Assembly: GCF_014698235.1 (NCBI RefSeq)
Contig: NZ_JACJSP010000008.1
Span: 1 to 64,000 of the forward strand
From: Limnothrix sp. FACHB-406
GTDB taxonomy: Bacteria; Cyanobacteriota; Cyanobacteriia; CACIAM-69d
DNA length: 64,000 bases
Direction of reading: 5' to 3'
Below are positions 7,935 to 16,354 of this stretch, piece after piece. Under the pieces are notes generated by a model, which saw only the letters and a list, made by a program, of their open reading frames with translations, ran no database searches and was not told where the DNA came from. How positions within the stretch are numbered: position 1 is the first letter of the stretch; each line of letters opens with the position of its first letter. Position numbers and translations under genes: made by a program.

Positions 7935-9245
7935 CTAAGGCTGGGGCAGGGATTTCAGGTCGATGGTGGCTTTTACTTGCAAATTGGTCAGATTGGCCAC
8001 CCGCTGACCGTCGGTTGGCTCCAGCCGAATTCGCACTTCCACCACGCGCTCATCCAAATTGGCAGAGGGATCGATATCGCGGGTGGTTTGTTTGCGCACC
8101 TGCAACCCCGATCGCACCACCGATCCTCGCAGTTCACCGGAAAATGCATCACTCGTGATGGTGGCCGTTTGCCCCACGCGAACCTTCGGTGCATCGGTGT
8201 CATACACTTCCGCCACCACTTCCATGAATTGGGTTTGACCCAAATCGGCAATGCCTTGGCTACCCACCAATTCACCGGGCCGAGCATAGATTTTCAGCAC
8301 CTGGCTATCTCGGGGAGCGCGAATGACGGCACGGTTGAGATCCGCCCGGGCCTGCTTGGCGGCGGCGATCGCAGCGGCCAGGTCTGCTTCGGCCACCCGC
8401 AAATCCGTGGGGCGCACCTCCGCAATTCGATCGAGAGTGGCCCGAGCGGCGGTGAGCTGAGCCACGCCCGTTGTCCGGATTCGATCGAGGCTGGCCTGGG
8501 CTTCCACCACTTTTTCTCGATAGGAAGCGTCGATTTGGGCCAAATTAGCCCGCGCTTCCACCAACCGAGCACGGGCCGTATCCAAGGTGGTGGTTTTGCT
8601 GTCCCGTTGGGAGGCAGAAATCGCCCCCGTGCCATAGAGGCTGGCATAGCGATCGGCTTCCACCTGAGCGTTGGCTAACTCCGCTTCCAAACGGGCGATC
8701 GTGGCCCGTTGGGCGGCCAGTTGAGTATCCCGTTCCGCCAGCAGTCGATCGAGCGTGGCCCGTTGGGAGCGCCAATCGCCATCCCGCTGGGCCCGCACAC
8801 GATCGATCTCTGCCGACTGGGCATTCAGTTCGCCCCGTTTGGCCCCGGCTCGCACCCGATCGAGGGCCGCTTCCGCCGAATCCACCTGGCGATCGGCCCG
8901 TTCCACCGCCGCCGCCAACCGCTCCGCCTCATCCAAAACCGCCACCACCTGGCCCGCCCGCACCCGATCGCCCTCTTCCACCAACAGGCGGGCAATTCGC
9001 GAATCAGTGCTCGAGGGCGGAGCCGCCAGCGTAATCACCTCCCCCGCTGGCTCCAGTTGCCCCAGGGCCGTCACCACCGTTGGCGACGGCAAGGGCGTAA
9101 CCACCGGGGCCGGAGTTTCCGCTGCCCGGCTGCGCAACAACACCGCTCCCCCACCCACCAAGACCACCGCTCCCAGGGCGATCGGAATCGTCGCTTGAGT
9201 CCATTGACGGGGATTGAGCAATTTCCAAGGAACCGGACTGGTCAC
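7935..9245 (-). CDS. devB: DevB-type membrane fusion protein (HlyD family)
   Basis: The protein has 436 residues from the GTG at 9245. That start has a strong Shine-Dalgarno, GGAGGG at 9253-9258, eight or so bases upstream. The ATG at 9308 that opens the longest frame has none and directly abuts an operator. One transmembrane helix (about 18-37) is followed by a biotinyl-lipoyl-like half (VEEGDRVRAGQVVAVLDEAE), a long alanine/arginine-rich coiled coil (about 110-300) and a beta-barrel segment (YARPGELVGSQG). This is the periplasmic adaptor that links the DevCA inner-membrane complex to a TolC-type channel. It is the first gene of the operon and lies directly behind two TetR-type operators. 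Confidence 0.9.
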   Translation of the reverse strand: MTSPVPWKLLNPRQWTQATIPIALGAVVLVGGGAVLLRSRAAETPAPVVTPLPSPTVVTALGQLEPAGEVITLAAPPSSTDSRIARLLVEEGDRVRAGQVVAVLDEAERLAAAVERADRQVDSAEAALDRVRAGAKRGELNAQSAEIDRVRAQRDGDWRSQRATLDRLLAERDTQLAAQRATIARLEAELANAQVEADRYASLYGTGAISASQRDSKTTTLDTARARLVEARANLAQIDASYREKVVEAQASLDRIRTTGVAQLTAARATLDRIAEVRPTDLRVAEADLAAAIAAAKQARADLNRAVIRAPRDSQVLKIYARPGELVGSQGIADLGQTQFMEVVAEVYDTDAPKVRVGQTATITSDAFSGELRGSVVRSGLQVRKQTTRDIDPSANLDERVVEVRIRLEPTDGQRVANLTNLQVKATIDLKSLPQP

Positions 9246-9308
9246 GATGTCGCCCTCCGAATCTTGTGCAGCGAGCTGTGGAGTGAGAGAGGTATAGCAG
9301 GTAATCAA

Positions 9309-9328
9309 ACTGAACTGTCTAGTTCAAT
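9309..9328. promoter_or_regulatory. Probable TetR operator 1
   Basis: Fits ACTRAACYGTYTAGTWCAAT. It contains the perfect inverted repeat TGAACT/AGTTCA (9311-9316, 9321-9326). It lies 64 bp upstream of the devB GTG start, where a repressor would block transcription. Confidence 0.7.
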
Positions 9329-9343
9329 TTTGAGTATAGCTAG

Positions 9344-9363
9344 ACTAAACCGTTTAGTACAAT
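9344..9363. promoter_or_regulatory. Probable TetR operator 2
   Basis: Fits the same 20-mer in the same orientation, 35 bp from the first. It contains the perfect inverted repeat ACTAAA/TTTAGT (9344-9349, 9353-9358). The two sites differ at four positions. Confidence 0.7.
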
Positions 9364-9737
9364 AGGAATTAATGAGAAATTCATCCCCAGTCGTGATTTG
9401 CTGACTCAAACCCTCCAAACCCTTAACCACAGCGGTCTTTTGCTGCTCAAGACCACCTGATGCAATCCAAGGCGATCGCCCACTAACCTTTAATGACTGC
9501 CCAGGAGAGAGTTAAGGTTAAAACCTTGCGCAAGTGCCATGGGTTGGAACCCGTCAAAAATCAACGCACATCAGCCGTGAATCACCCGTGAATCACACGT
9601 GAATTAACGGTTACACCGCATCCATTCTGTCAATCAGTTCCGTCAATCATTAATCCTGTCAATTCTGGGCAGGAAGATCCTGGGCAGAGACCAGGGCAGC
9701 CCAGCCCCCCTTGTTCAATTCCGTTGCTACTTTGTAG

Positions 9738-10352
9738 GTGATGACCATGTTCGTTCCGGCTGCGCACCCGATCGCCCCCCTCAGCAAAAAACGCCAGATC
9801 CTGGACGGAGCCATGAAAACCTTCCTGGCCAAAGGTTATGCAGGCACGAGCATGGATCGCGTGGCGGCCACCGCAGGCGTTTCCAAAGCAACGGTTTACA
9901 GCCACTTCCAAAGCAAGGAAAGTCTCTTTGGGGCGCTGGTGGAAGAGCTGGCCCGCAGTAAGTTTCCGGAAATGTTTGACGAAACCCTCTTGGGGGCTGA
10001 CCCACACCACTTTTTGCGGCATTTGGCCAATCTCTTCATTTTCAAGGTGGGCCAGGACGAAGGACATATGGCCTTCATTCGCCTGATCATGGCCGAGTCG
10101 GAGCGGTTCCCGGAGCTATCCGAACTGTTTATTCGGAATTTTTGCCAGCGCGGTTGCGAAGCCCTCACCAGCTACTTAGCAGCCCATCCGGAGCTAAAGA
10201 TTGACGATCCAGAAGCAACCGCCCGCGTTTTTATTGGTGCTTTGGCCCACTTCAACATTACGCAAGAGATGCTGGGCGGTAAGCACTTGGTTCCCATGGA
10301 TCCCCAGCGCGTCATTGATACATTACTGGCCATGATTTTGCGCAATCCCTAG
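9738..10352 (+). CDS. TetR/AcrR-family regulator, divergent to devBCA
   Basis: A 204-residue regulator. The N-terminal helix-turn-helix is clear (about 20-66): ILDGAMKTFLAKGYAGTSMD, then VAATAGVSKATVYSHFQSKE with the usual A-G-V-S-x-x-T-V-Y-x-H-F order. The C-terminal part is a ligand-binding helical domain of the kind seen in regulators of efflux systems. The divergent position and the paired operators at 9309-9363 make it the likely repressor of devBCA, induced by whatever the exporter carries. The start could be ATG 9738 or the ATG two codons later. Confidence 0.88.
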   Translation: MMTMFVPAAHPIAPLSKKRQILDGAMKTFLAKGYAGTSMDRVAATAGVSKATVYSHFQSKESLFGALVEELARSKFPEMFDETLLGADPHHFLRHLANLFIFKVGQDEGHMAFIRLIMAESERFPELSELFIRNFCQRGCEALTSYLAAHPELKIDDPEATARVFIGALAHFNITQEMLGGKHLVPMDPQRVIDTLLAMILRNP

Positions 10353-10623
10353 CCGGTGGCTCCCCATTCCCCGCACTGGATCCATCGACAGGATTGATAG
10401 ATTTTTTTTATAGATTTCATCAGGCCCCATTGGTTCAGAAATCCATCAACTCGATCGCCCCACTCGTGCAGATCGATCGCCTTGAGCTATCCAAACGCCG
10501 GGGATCGTGAATTGGCCGGGTTTCGCCGCCAGCCGCCAAAAAGTATTACCATTTTTTAACAGAGACTCAGTGTTTGGAGCACTGCGCGTTCTTCTTGGAA
10601 GGATTTCCCTCATTATTTCAATC

Positions 10624-11340
10624 ATGACTATCGCCGCCTCTAATGCGATCTCAAATGGGATGGTTAATCCCAGTAGTTCAGCCACGGAAGACGAGGGCAA
10701 AGGGCTTTTAACCCGTCCCGATCGCAACACCCATGACGGACAACCTGCGCAAGTGCACCAGCCTCCAGCAGTCAGCAAGGATGACATGATGGACGCGGTA
10801 CGGACGATTCTGTTAGGGGTTGGTGAAGATCCCGAGCGCGAAGGGCTGCTGAAAACCCCGCACCGGGTGGCGGAGGCCATGCGTTTCCTCACCAGCGGCT
10901 ATGACATGTCGTTGGAAACATTGGTCAATGGGGCCATTTTTGATGAGGGCCACAATGAAATGGTTCTCGTTCGCGACATCAACTTCTTCAGTCTTTGCGA
11001 ACACCATATGCTGCCCTTCATGGGCCGGGCCCATGTGGCTTACATTCCCAACCAAAAGGTGGTGGGCTTGAGCAAGTTGGCTCGGATTGTGGAAATGTAT
11101 GCCCGTCGTTTGCAGGTGCAAGAACGCCTAACCCGTCAAGTGGCGGAAGCAATCCAAGAAGTCCTGGAGCCTCGGGGGGTGGCTGTGGTGATGGAGGGAA
11201 CCCACATGTGCATGTCGATGCGTGGGGTACAAAAGCCGGGTTCCTGGACGGTGACCAGTGCCATGGTGGGTGTGTTCCAAGAAGACCAAAAAACCCGCGA
11301 AGAGTTTCTGAACCTGATTCGGCATCAGCCGTCGTTCTAG
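10624..11340 (+). CDS. folE: GTP cyclohydrolase I
   Basis: The protein has 238 residues from ATG 10624. FolE makes 7,8-dihydroneopterin triphosphate from GTP, the first step of folate and pterin synthesis; in cyanobacteria it also feeds pteridine glycosides. The catalytic zinc ligands are visible in [10 protein letters not shown] (Cys and His) and HMCMSMRG (Cys). The [20 protein letters not shown] helix is typical, and the family ending is complete. The first 50 residues are a low-complexity extension not needed for the fold. An upstream open extension to 10507 looks non-coding. A hairpin follows the stop (11359-11380). Confidence 0.96.
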   Translation: MTIAASNAISNGMVNPSSSATEDEGKGLLTRPDRNTHDGQPAQVHQPPAVSKDDMMDAVRTILLGVGEDPEREGLLKTPHRVAEAMRFLTSGYDMSLETLVNGAIFDEGHNEMVLVRDINFFSLCEHHMLPFMGRAHVAYIPNQKVVGLSKLARIVEMYARRLQVQERLTRQVAEAIQEVLEPRGVAVVMEGTHMCMSMRGVQKPGSWTVTSAMVGVFQEDQKTREEFLNLIRHQPSF

Positions 11341-11358
11341 GTTTTAAGGCAGGGCACT

Positions 11359-11380
11359 GAGGATCTGATGACAGATCCTC
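11359..11380. terminator. Hairpin after folE
   Basis: A 9-bp perfect stem, GAGGATCTG (11359-11367) and CAGATCCTC (11372-11380), with loop ATGA. No T-run follows, so it may stabilise the mRNA end rather than terminate by itself. Confidence 0.5.
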
Positions 11381-11460
11381 GATCGTCTAAATCCTGCTGG
11401 TGCGAAGTCGTGAGGAGCCGGGGGTTAAATCCCTGTTTACCCGTTGCGAAATCGTGAGGG

Positions 11461-11482
11461 ACAGGGGGCTTAAGCCCCTTGT
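11461..11482. repeat. Near copy of the dispersed GGGGCTTAAGCCCC palindrome
   Basis: The core GGGGCTTAAGCCCCTTG matches the palindrome at 7848-7867; the flank is ACAG rather than ACAA. It lies between folE and the membrane-protein gene, near the 3' ends of both. Confidence 0.8.
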
Positions 11483-11580
11483 CTGCAACTTGTCTAGAAG
11501 CTTTCTGCAACAGGTTTCTGGGGCGAATTTACTAGCGTCTTGGTCTATCGGCTGCTGTGCCCAATGAGCTGAGATCTGCG

Positions 11581-13311
11581 TCATTGCCCGATCGGGGGTA
11601 ATTCTGGGGCCGTTGGGGGGAGCGTTTGGGCCAAGCAGTTGGCATCTAAGAGCAAGAGTCCCTCTTGGGATTGAGCTGCCAAGCATCGATCGACCCGTTG
11701 AGCCAGCGCCGATCGCTGGCCACGGGCTAACCAGCGCCGGGCCTCTCCGTAGGCGGGTTGGTATTGCCGTAACCAGTCATTATTTTCCAAATAGTCGCGA
11801 TCGAACGCGCCCGGATCCAGTAACCAGTGAGTGGGTTGATATTGGGCGATCGCGGCTCGCAATAGGCTGAGATCAGGGCTGTATTGGGCCCGCAGCAAGG
11901 TTTCCACGCGCGATCGAAACTCGCGGTAATAGCCCCAGTGGTAGGGAATTGCAAATTCGGCCCCCACCAAAACGGATTTACCGGCAAAGGTGGGGATGTT
12001 GCTGGCTTCGCCGGAAAGGGTGGCAATGCGCGTGTTGTTTGGATAGTCAGCCAAAATTTCATAGAGATCCGGTGCCTGGCCGATCACGTAGTTCGCTTTC
12101 GGGAATCCGCGCACGGCCAACGGATAGGCAACTAACAGCCCGATCGCCCCGAGCGTGAGACCCCAAGCCAAAAGTCGCCGCTGTCCTTTGGCCCAAGTCC
12201 AAAGCCGATCGAGCAGCAACACCAACGCGATTCCTGTGGCGATCGCCAAAACCGCTCGCAGGCCATGTTGGGTGTAGCGACTGGGCAAGTGCAACCGAAA
12301 CAGCAGCAGATGGGCTAGCCCAAAGCAACCGAAACTGGCCAGGGTCAACAACGGTAGAACTTCAATGCCCGATCGCACTTGAGACCAGAGGGGAAACCGA
12401 TCGCGCCAGCGCCAAATCAGGGGCAAGCCCAACCCCAAAACCAGCAAAGGCGGCTCCAGGGGCGGTTGAATGCCACTGCGACCCGCCGACAGCCAAAAAC
12501 GCCCAAAATCTTCATAGAAAAAGCGCGATCGCCCATTGGGTAAAAATTCTGGCAACTGACGTGCTTGATCCACGGTGATGGTGGGGCCAAAGGTAGAAGC
12601 ATTGGCCGCAAAAGGCAGCAACACCGCCACACAAACCCCCAGCCCGATCGCCCAAATGCGCCAATGGGCCTCCCGCCGCCAGACCCCGATCGCTAAACGC
12701 AGGGTCAACATGGCCGCCGTCACCAAAACATAGTGGGGATAAAAACCCCCCAACAGCCCGATCGCCAAACACAGCCCCCAGGGCGATCGCTTCACCCAAG
12801 CCCACAGCACCATCAAAAACAGGGGATTCAAAAAAGCCCGCGCCGTGCCCGAAGCCAAATCGTCCTTCAGCCAAAGGTTTTGGAGAAACAGCAACGCCGC
12901 CACAAAACCGGCAAAGGGAACCGGCAAAATGGCTCGCGTGACGGCCCAAGCCAATCCCCCGATCGCGCCACTGAGAATTAACGGCCACCCCTTGGCCGCC
13001 GTCACCGCTCCCCAATCCATCACTTCCGGGAACCAGTAGATGGCTCGAAACCCCCAGGGGGCAACGGACTCAAAATAATCCGCAATCCAATCGCCCGGAA
13101 ACGCATCCGGGTGACTTAGCCGCAGCATCCAGAACAAATGTTGCCGACCGTCATCGGCCACCACATAGGGATCCGCAAAGGCTTCCGGCAAGATAGCCAA
13201 GCCATAGCCCAAGCCGAACAGAATACTGGCAATCCACCAGAGCCGATCGACCCAACGGGCTGGCTCGGGGTCAATCAAAAGCTGTCGAAGCCGGGCGATC
13301 GCAGACATCAT
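11581..13311 (-). CDS. Polytopic membrane protein, GT-C-like
   Basis: About 576 residues from ATG 13311 (13308 and 13368 are alternatives). Ten or more hydrophobic helices span residues 20-430, with an acidic loop after the first helix (EAFADPYVVADDGRQHLFW) and a soluble C-terminal domain of about 170 residues. The early D-D motif in a luminal loop and the layout resemble GT-C fold lipid-linked sugar transferases or the O-antigen/mannosyltransferase-like hypothetical membrane proteins of cyanobacteria. No exact family can be named by eye and the substrate is unknown. It stands alone, convergent with folE, behind a 26-bp palindrome. Confidence 0.75.
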   Translation of the reverse strand: MMSAIARLRQLLIDPEPARWVDRLWWIASILFGLGYGLAILPEAFADPYVVADDGRQHLFWMLRLSHPDAFPGDWIADYFESVAPWGFRAIYWFPEVMDWGAVTAAKGWPLILSGAIGGLAWAVTRAILPVPFAGFVAALLFLQNLWLKDDLASGTARAFLNPLFLMVLWAWVKRSPWGLCLAIGLLGGFYPHYVLVTAAMLTLRLAIGVWRREAHWRIWAIGLGVCVAVLLPFAANASTFGPTITVDQARQLPEFLPNGRSRFFYEDFGRFWLSAGRSGIQPPLEPPLLVLGLGLPLIWRWRDRFPLWSQVRSGIEVLPLLTLASFGCFGLAHLLLFRLHLPSRYTQHGLRAVLAIATGIALVLLLDRLWTWAKGQRRLLAWGLTLGAIGLLVAYPLAVRGFPKANYVIGQAPDLYEILADYPNNTRIATLSGEASNIPTFAGKSVLVGAEFAIPYHWGYYREFRSRVETLLRAQYSPDLSLLRAAIAQYQPTHWLLDPGAFDRDYLENNDWLRQYQPAYGEARRWLARGQRSALAQRVDRCLAAQSQEGLLLLDANCLAQTLPPTAPELPPIGQ

Positions 13312-13364
13312 GGAGGTTTGGAAAAAGGGGCCAGGGTGTTGAACCGAATGTCGATCGCCATCAG

Positions 13365-13390
13365 TCATGGGTTCATCGATGAACCCATGA
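13365..13390. promoter_or_regulatory. 26-bp perfect palindrome
   Basis: The half-site TCATGGGTTCATC is followed directly by its reverse complement. It lies 54-79 bp upstream of the chosen start of the membrane-protein gene. It could be an operator for a dimeric regulator or a cruciform site. A second, weaker inverted repeat (TAATCAAC 13444-13451, GTTGATTA 13472-13479) lies further upstream. Confidence 0.6.
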
Positions 13391-13610
13391 ACAACAACCG
13401 AGAGCAACCCTAGCGCCAACTTCAGTGCAACGAAACAGAGGGTTAATCAACGGTTCTGTGCGGGTGGTTCTGTTGATTAGCCCATCTTGCCAGGCGATCG
13501 GCCCCTCGGGATCCTGCGTTTCCCCCCAGCACCACTGCCCCAGCAGTCATTCAGATCCCAGACATCTGGTTTAGGCTGGTAATGAGCGATCGCAAAACAC
13601 CCTGTGAACC

Positions 13611-14534
13611 ATGGGCTTCATTGACCCAAAAACGGATTTTGGCTTTAAGCGAATCTTCGCTTCTCCTAACAGCAGACCCATCTTGAAAAGCCTGCTCAAT
13701 GCCCTCATTTATGATGGGCAACTGAGGATTCAGGATCTGGAAATTTTAGATCCCTACCAGCAACCGGAAATTCCCGATTTTAAGTTGAGCATTTTGGATG
13801 TGAAAGCTCAGCTTGATGATGGCTCCACCGTGATTATTGAAATGCAGGTGGCCAAGGTGGAAGCCTTTATACAGCGAATTTTGTATAACACCACCAAAGC
13901 CTATGCCAGCCAACTGGGACGGGGTAAGTATTATTGGGATTTGAGGCCCGTGATTGCCGTCACCATCACGGACTTTATCTTATTCGACGATCCAGAGGTG
14001 GATCAGTCCTTGCCCATTTCCCGGTTCAGCATTCTGAATGAAGAAACCCACGCCCTTTGCACCTCGCAATTGCGCTGGATTTTTGTGGAATTACCGAAAT
14101 TTGGTAAGGATTTGGTGGACTTAGAAGGACTGGTCGATCGCTGGTTATTTTTCCTGCAACGGGCCGGGGAGTTACAACAGGCTCCTCCAGAATTGACCAG
14201 CGATCATGATTTACAGTCAGCCCTAGACATTGCCAACGAAAGTCAACTGTCTCCGGCGGAGTTGCGCTTTTTTGAGGCGGAACTCGATCGACTGCGCGTC
14301 ATGCAAGGGCAAATTTTCAGCGCTCGGGACGAGGGTCTTGCGGAAGGACTAGCTGAAGGACGGGCCGAAGGGCTAGCGGCAGGGCGTGCTGAGGGGATCA
14401 CCTTAGGTGCAAAGCAGCGAGAACTGGAAATTGCCCGCGAGCTGCTGAAAACGCTGGATCCGGAAACAGTCAGCCGGGTGACGGGCTTGTCGATCGAGCA
14501 AGTGCAGGATCTGGCCCAAGCTGATGATCCTTAA
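13611..14534 (+). CDS. Rpn-family PD-(D/E)XK nuclease / putative transposase
   Basis: The protein has 307 residues. It begins MGFIDPKTDFGFKRIFA, the typical opening of Rpn (recombination-promoting nuclease, formerly YhgA/transposase_31) proteins. The nuclease core is seen in LSILDVKAQLDDGSTVIIEMQVAK (Asp, then Glu-x-Gln, about 60-85). The C-terminal third carries a short-period repeat, EGLAEGRAEGLAAGRAEG (about 243-263), common in this family and probably a flexible or coiled linker. A final helix-turn-like segment (ETVSRVTGLSIEQVQDLA) follows. Such genes are abundant and variable in cyanobacteria. The Glu-x-Gln in place of Glu-x-Lys is usual for the family. Confidence 0.88.
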   Translation: MGFIDPKTDFGFKRIFASPNSRPILKSLLNALIYDGQLRIQDLEILDPYQQPEIPDFKLSILDVKAQLDDGSTVIIEMQVAKVEAFIQRILYNTTKAYASQLGRGKYYWDLRPVIAVTITDFILFDDPEVDQSLPISRFSILNEETHALCTSQLRWIFVELPKFGKDLVDLEGLVDRWLFFLQRAGELQQAPPELTSDHDLQSALDIANESQLSPAELRFFEAELDRLRVMQGQIFSARDEGLAEGLAEGRAEGLAAGRAEGITLGAKQRELEIARELLKTLDPETVSRVTGLSIEQVQDLAQADDP

Positions 14535-14732
14535 AATTGCGCCAAAATTGCGCCGGGTTCATTAAGACCACAACACCAACCCCAACGGGTCATGTCGCCC
14601 CCAGCAAACCAAGGACAAATCCCCAAAGGGCGAAACCCTTGCCTTATACTGCGATCAAACGCTCCCCGATCGCCCAAGAGCTAACGGGAGCAACGATTCG
14701 ATCGGCTCTTTGAACCCACGCCGCAAACTACC

Positions 14733-15536
14733 ATGCTGGAACTGTACCAATTTGAGTTGTCGGCTTACTGCGAGAAGGTGCGCCTTGCGCTGGACTACAA
14801 GAGCCTGGACTACCGCAAAGTTGAAGTGACTCCCGGAGTCGGGCAAATTGATGTTTTTCGGTTGTCGGGCCAGCGCCAAGTGCCCCTGCTGAAGGATGGC
14901 AACGAGGTGATTGCCGACTCAACCGCGATTTTGAACTATCTCGATCGCGCCTATCCCGATCGCCCCCTGTTGCCCCCCAATCCTGCCGAGCGGGCCTTGG
15001 CGACGGTGCTGGAAGCTTGGGCCGATGATTCGTTCTATGCCGATGCCCGCAAGGTTTTTCTGGCCACCCTGGGGCAAGATCCGGGCTACCGCACGGCCCT
15101 GTTGCCGGATGAAACGCCGGATCCGTTGAAGACCCTGGTGGGCTTCATTCCCGGTGAGGTTTTTGGGGTGATGGGAGCCGGTGTGGGTCTCACGCCGGAG
15201 GTGCTGAAAAAGGCTAAGGACAACCTCAGCCGCGCGATCGAAAGTCTATGTAGTCTTTTGGAAGCAAATCCCTACCTGACCGGCAGTCAACCCACCCTGG
15301 CCGATGTGGCGGTGGCGGCGGTGAGTGTGTTGGTGAAAATTCCCAGCACGCCCTACTTTGATGTGCCGATCGGGCTGCGTGGGCGCGGCATTCCGGGCAT
15401 TGCTGACAACCCGGCCTATGCTCGCTTCTTTGACTGGCGCGATCAGTTCTATCGTGACTTTCGCACGCCCTTGACCGGTGCGGCCAGTGCCAGCTCCAGC
15501 AGCAATGCCGGGCCCACGACTATCTCGATCGACTAG
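14733..15536 (+). CDS. Glutathione S-transferase family protein
   Basis: The protein has 267 residues. An N-terminal thioredoxin-like GST domain (1-78) starts MLELYQFELSAYCEKVRLAL, with Cys13 in the place of the catalytic residue. The glutathione-contacting QVPLLKDG and the D-S-T-A-I-L-N-Y motif follow. The C-terminal helical domain is longer than in standard GSTs and contains LTGSQPTLADVAVAA, the conserved N-capping box region. It probably conjugates glutathione or reduces disulfides in the cytoplasm; the substrate is not predictable. The last 15 residues are Ala/Ser rich. Confidence 0.9.
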   Translation: MLELYQFELSAYCEKVRLALDYKSLDYRKVEVTPGVGQIDVFRLSGQRQVPLLKDGNEVIADSTAILNYLDRAYPDRPLLPPNPAERALATVLEAWADDSFYADARKVFLATLGQDPGYRTALLPDETPDPLKTLVGFIPGEVFGVMGAGVGLTPEVLKKAKDNLSRAIESLCSLLEANPYLTGSQPTLADVAVAAVSVLVKIPSTPYFDVPIGLRGRGIPGIADNPAYARFFDWRDQFYRDFRTPLTGAASASSSSNAGPTTISID

Positions 15537-15636
15537 GGCTTCAGAGCATGGTTCGATCGAGCATGATTCTGCCTGAAACAGCTCGATCGAACCCACTAAA
15601 CCCCGATCGAACCCGATCAACCTTATCTCCACCCCT

Positions 15637-16164
15637 ATGCCGACTGCTCACCGGGCCCGCCCCGATCGCCCTGCCCGATCGCCTCGATCCTCTCGATCGC
15701 GGGTGACGCTGCTGTCGTTGTGGCAATCGCGGCGGGCGGCCCGCAGTCGCAAGGTGTCTCCCCTGCCGCCCAAGCCGCCACTACCGAGGCCCATTCAGCG
15801 CCTGAAGCGAATTCAGCGTTGGTCAGCCATTGCGGCAATGGTTTCGATCGCCCTGGCCGTGTTGGTTTATGCCCAAACGGTGCAGTTGCAACAGGCTTGG
15901 ACAATGGACTATCGCAAACTCCAAAGTCTTCAGCGCCAAGAACGAGATTTGCGCGTGGCCCTGGAGGTGTTGAAAGACAAGGTGGCCCGCCAAGCGACGG
16001 CGACCGACTCCACCTTGCAACCCCCCCCACCGAAACAACTGATTTTCCTGAAGCCCGCTAACACGACGGAAGCCACCGGCCGATCGCCCAACATGCCCGC
16101 AGCGTTGCCACCGGCCACGGGTGAGGGACAACAACCCACCGAACCTAAACCGATCGGCTACTAG
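15637..16164 (+). CDS. Small single-pass membrane protein with basic proline-rich tail
   Basis: The protein has 175 residues. The N-terminal 60 are rich in Arg, Pro and Ser. One transmembrane helix follows (about 64-83, AIAAMVSIALAVLVYAQTVQ), then a short coiled coil (about 84-120, QLQQAWTMDYRKLQSLQRQE) and a proline-rich end. This plan (basic cytoplasmic tail, one helix, coiled coil outside) resembles FtsL/DivIC-type division proteins and several cyanobacterial hypotheticals, but sequence alone does not prove such a role. The gene follows the GST on the same strand and ends at a MITE-like element. Confidence 0.75.
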   Translation: MPTAHRARPDRPARSPRSSRSRVTLLSLWQSRRAARSRKVSPLPPKPPLPRPIQRLKRIQRWSAIAAMVSIALAVLVYAQTVQLQQAWTMDYRKLQSLQRQERDLRVALEVLKDKVARQATATDSTLQPPPPKQLIFLKPANTTEATGRSPNMPAALPPATGEGQQPTEPKPIGY

Positions 16165-16336
16165 ACCTCTTGCGCGAATTGGCTAGAAGCCCTCATCCCC
16201 CAACCCCTTCTCCCAAGGAGGGCGAAGGGGAGCCAGAACCATTGTGTTACAGCAATCTTTGGGCTGGTGATCAAGTCCCTCTCCCGACTTGGGAGAGGGA
16301 TTTAGGGTGAGGGTTTTGATTGATGCAAGAGGTCTA
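16162..16336. mobile_element. MITE-like element, 175 bp
   Basis: Bounded by perfect 12-bp inverted ends, TAGACCTCTTGC (16162-16173) and GCAAGAGGTCTA (16325-16336). It contains a CCCCTTCTCCCA block near 16203 and a 9-bp stem block around 16277-16299. The right 66 bp match 3542-3607. No reading frame is carried. The left end overlaps the stop codon of the preceding gene (TAG at 16162). Confidence 0.75.
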
Positions 16337-16354
16337 TTGAACCGCCACTCGGGC

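Larger units (their letters stand above)
9246..9737. other. Control region between devB and tetR
   Basis: A 492-bp divergent spacer. It holds two matching operator sites near devB (9309-9363) and, nearer tetR, loose short repeats such as CCGTGAATCA (9575-9605) and CTGTCAAT (9625-9665). No gene is seen. Confidence 0.75.

Noticed and set aside
10446..10892. A 148-codon frame antisense to the folE N-terminus
   Set aside because: It overlaps a confirmed gene and has no recognisable features.
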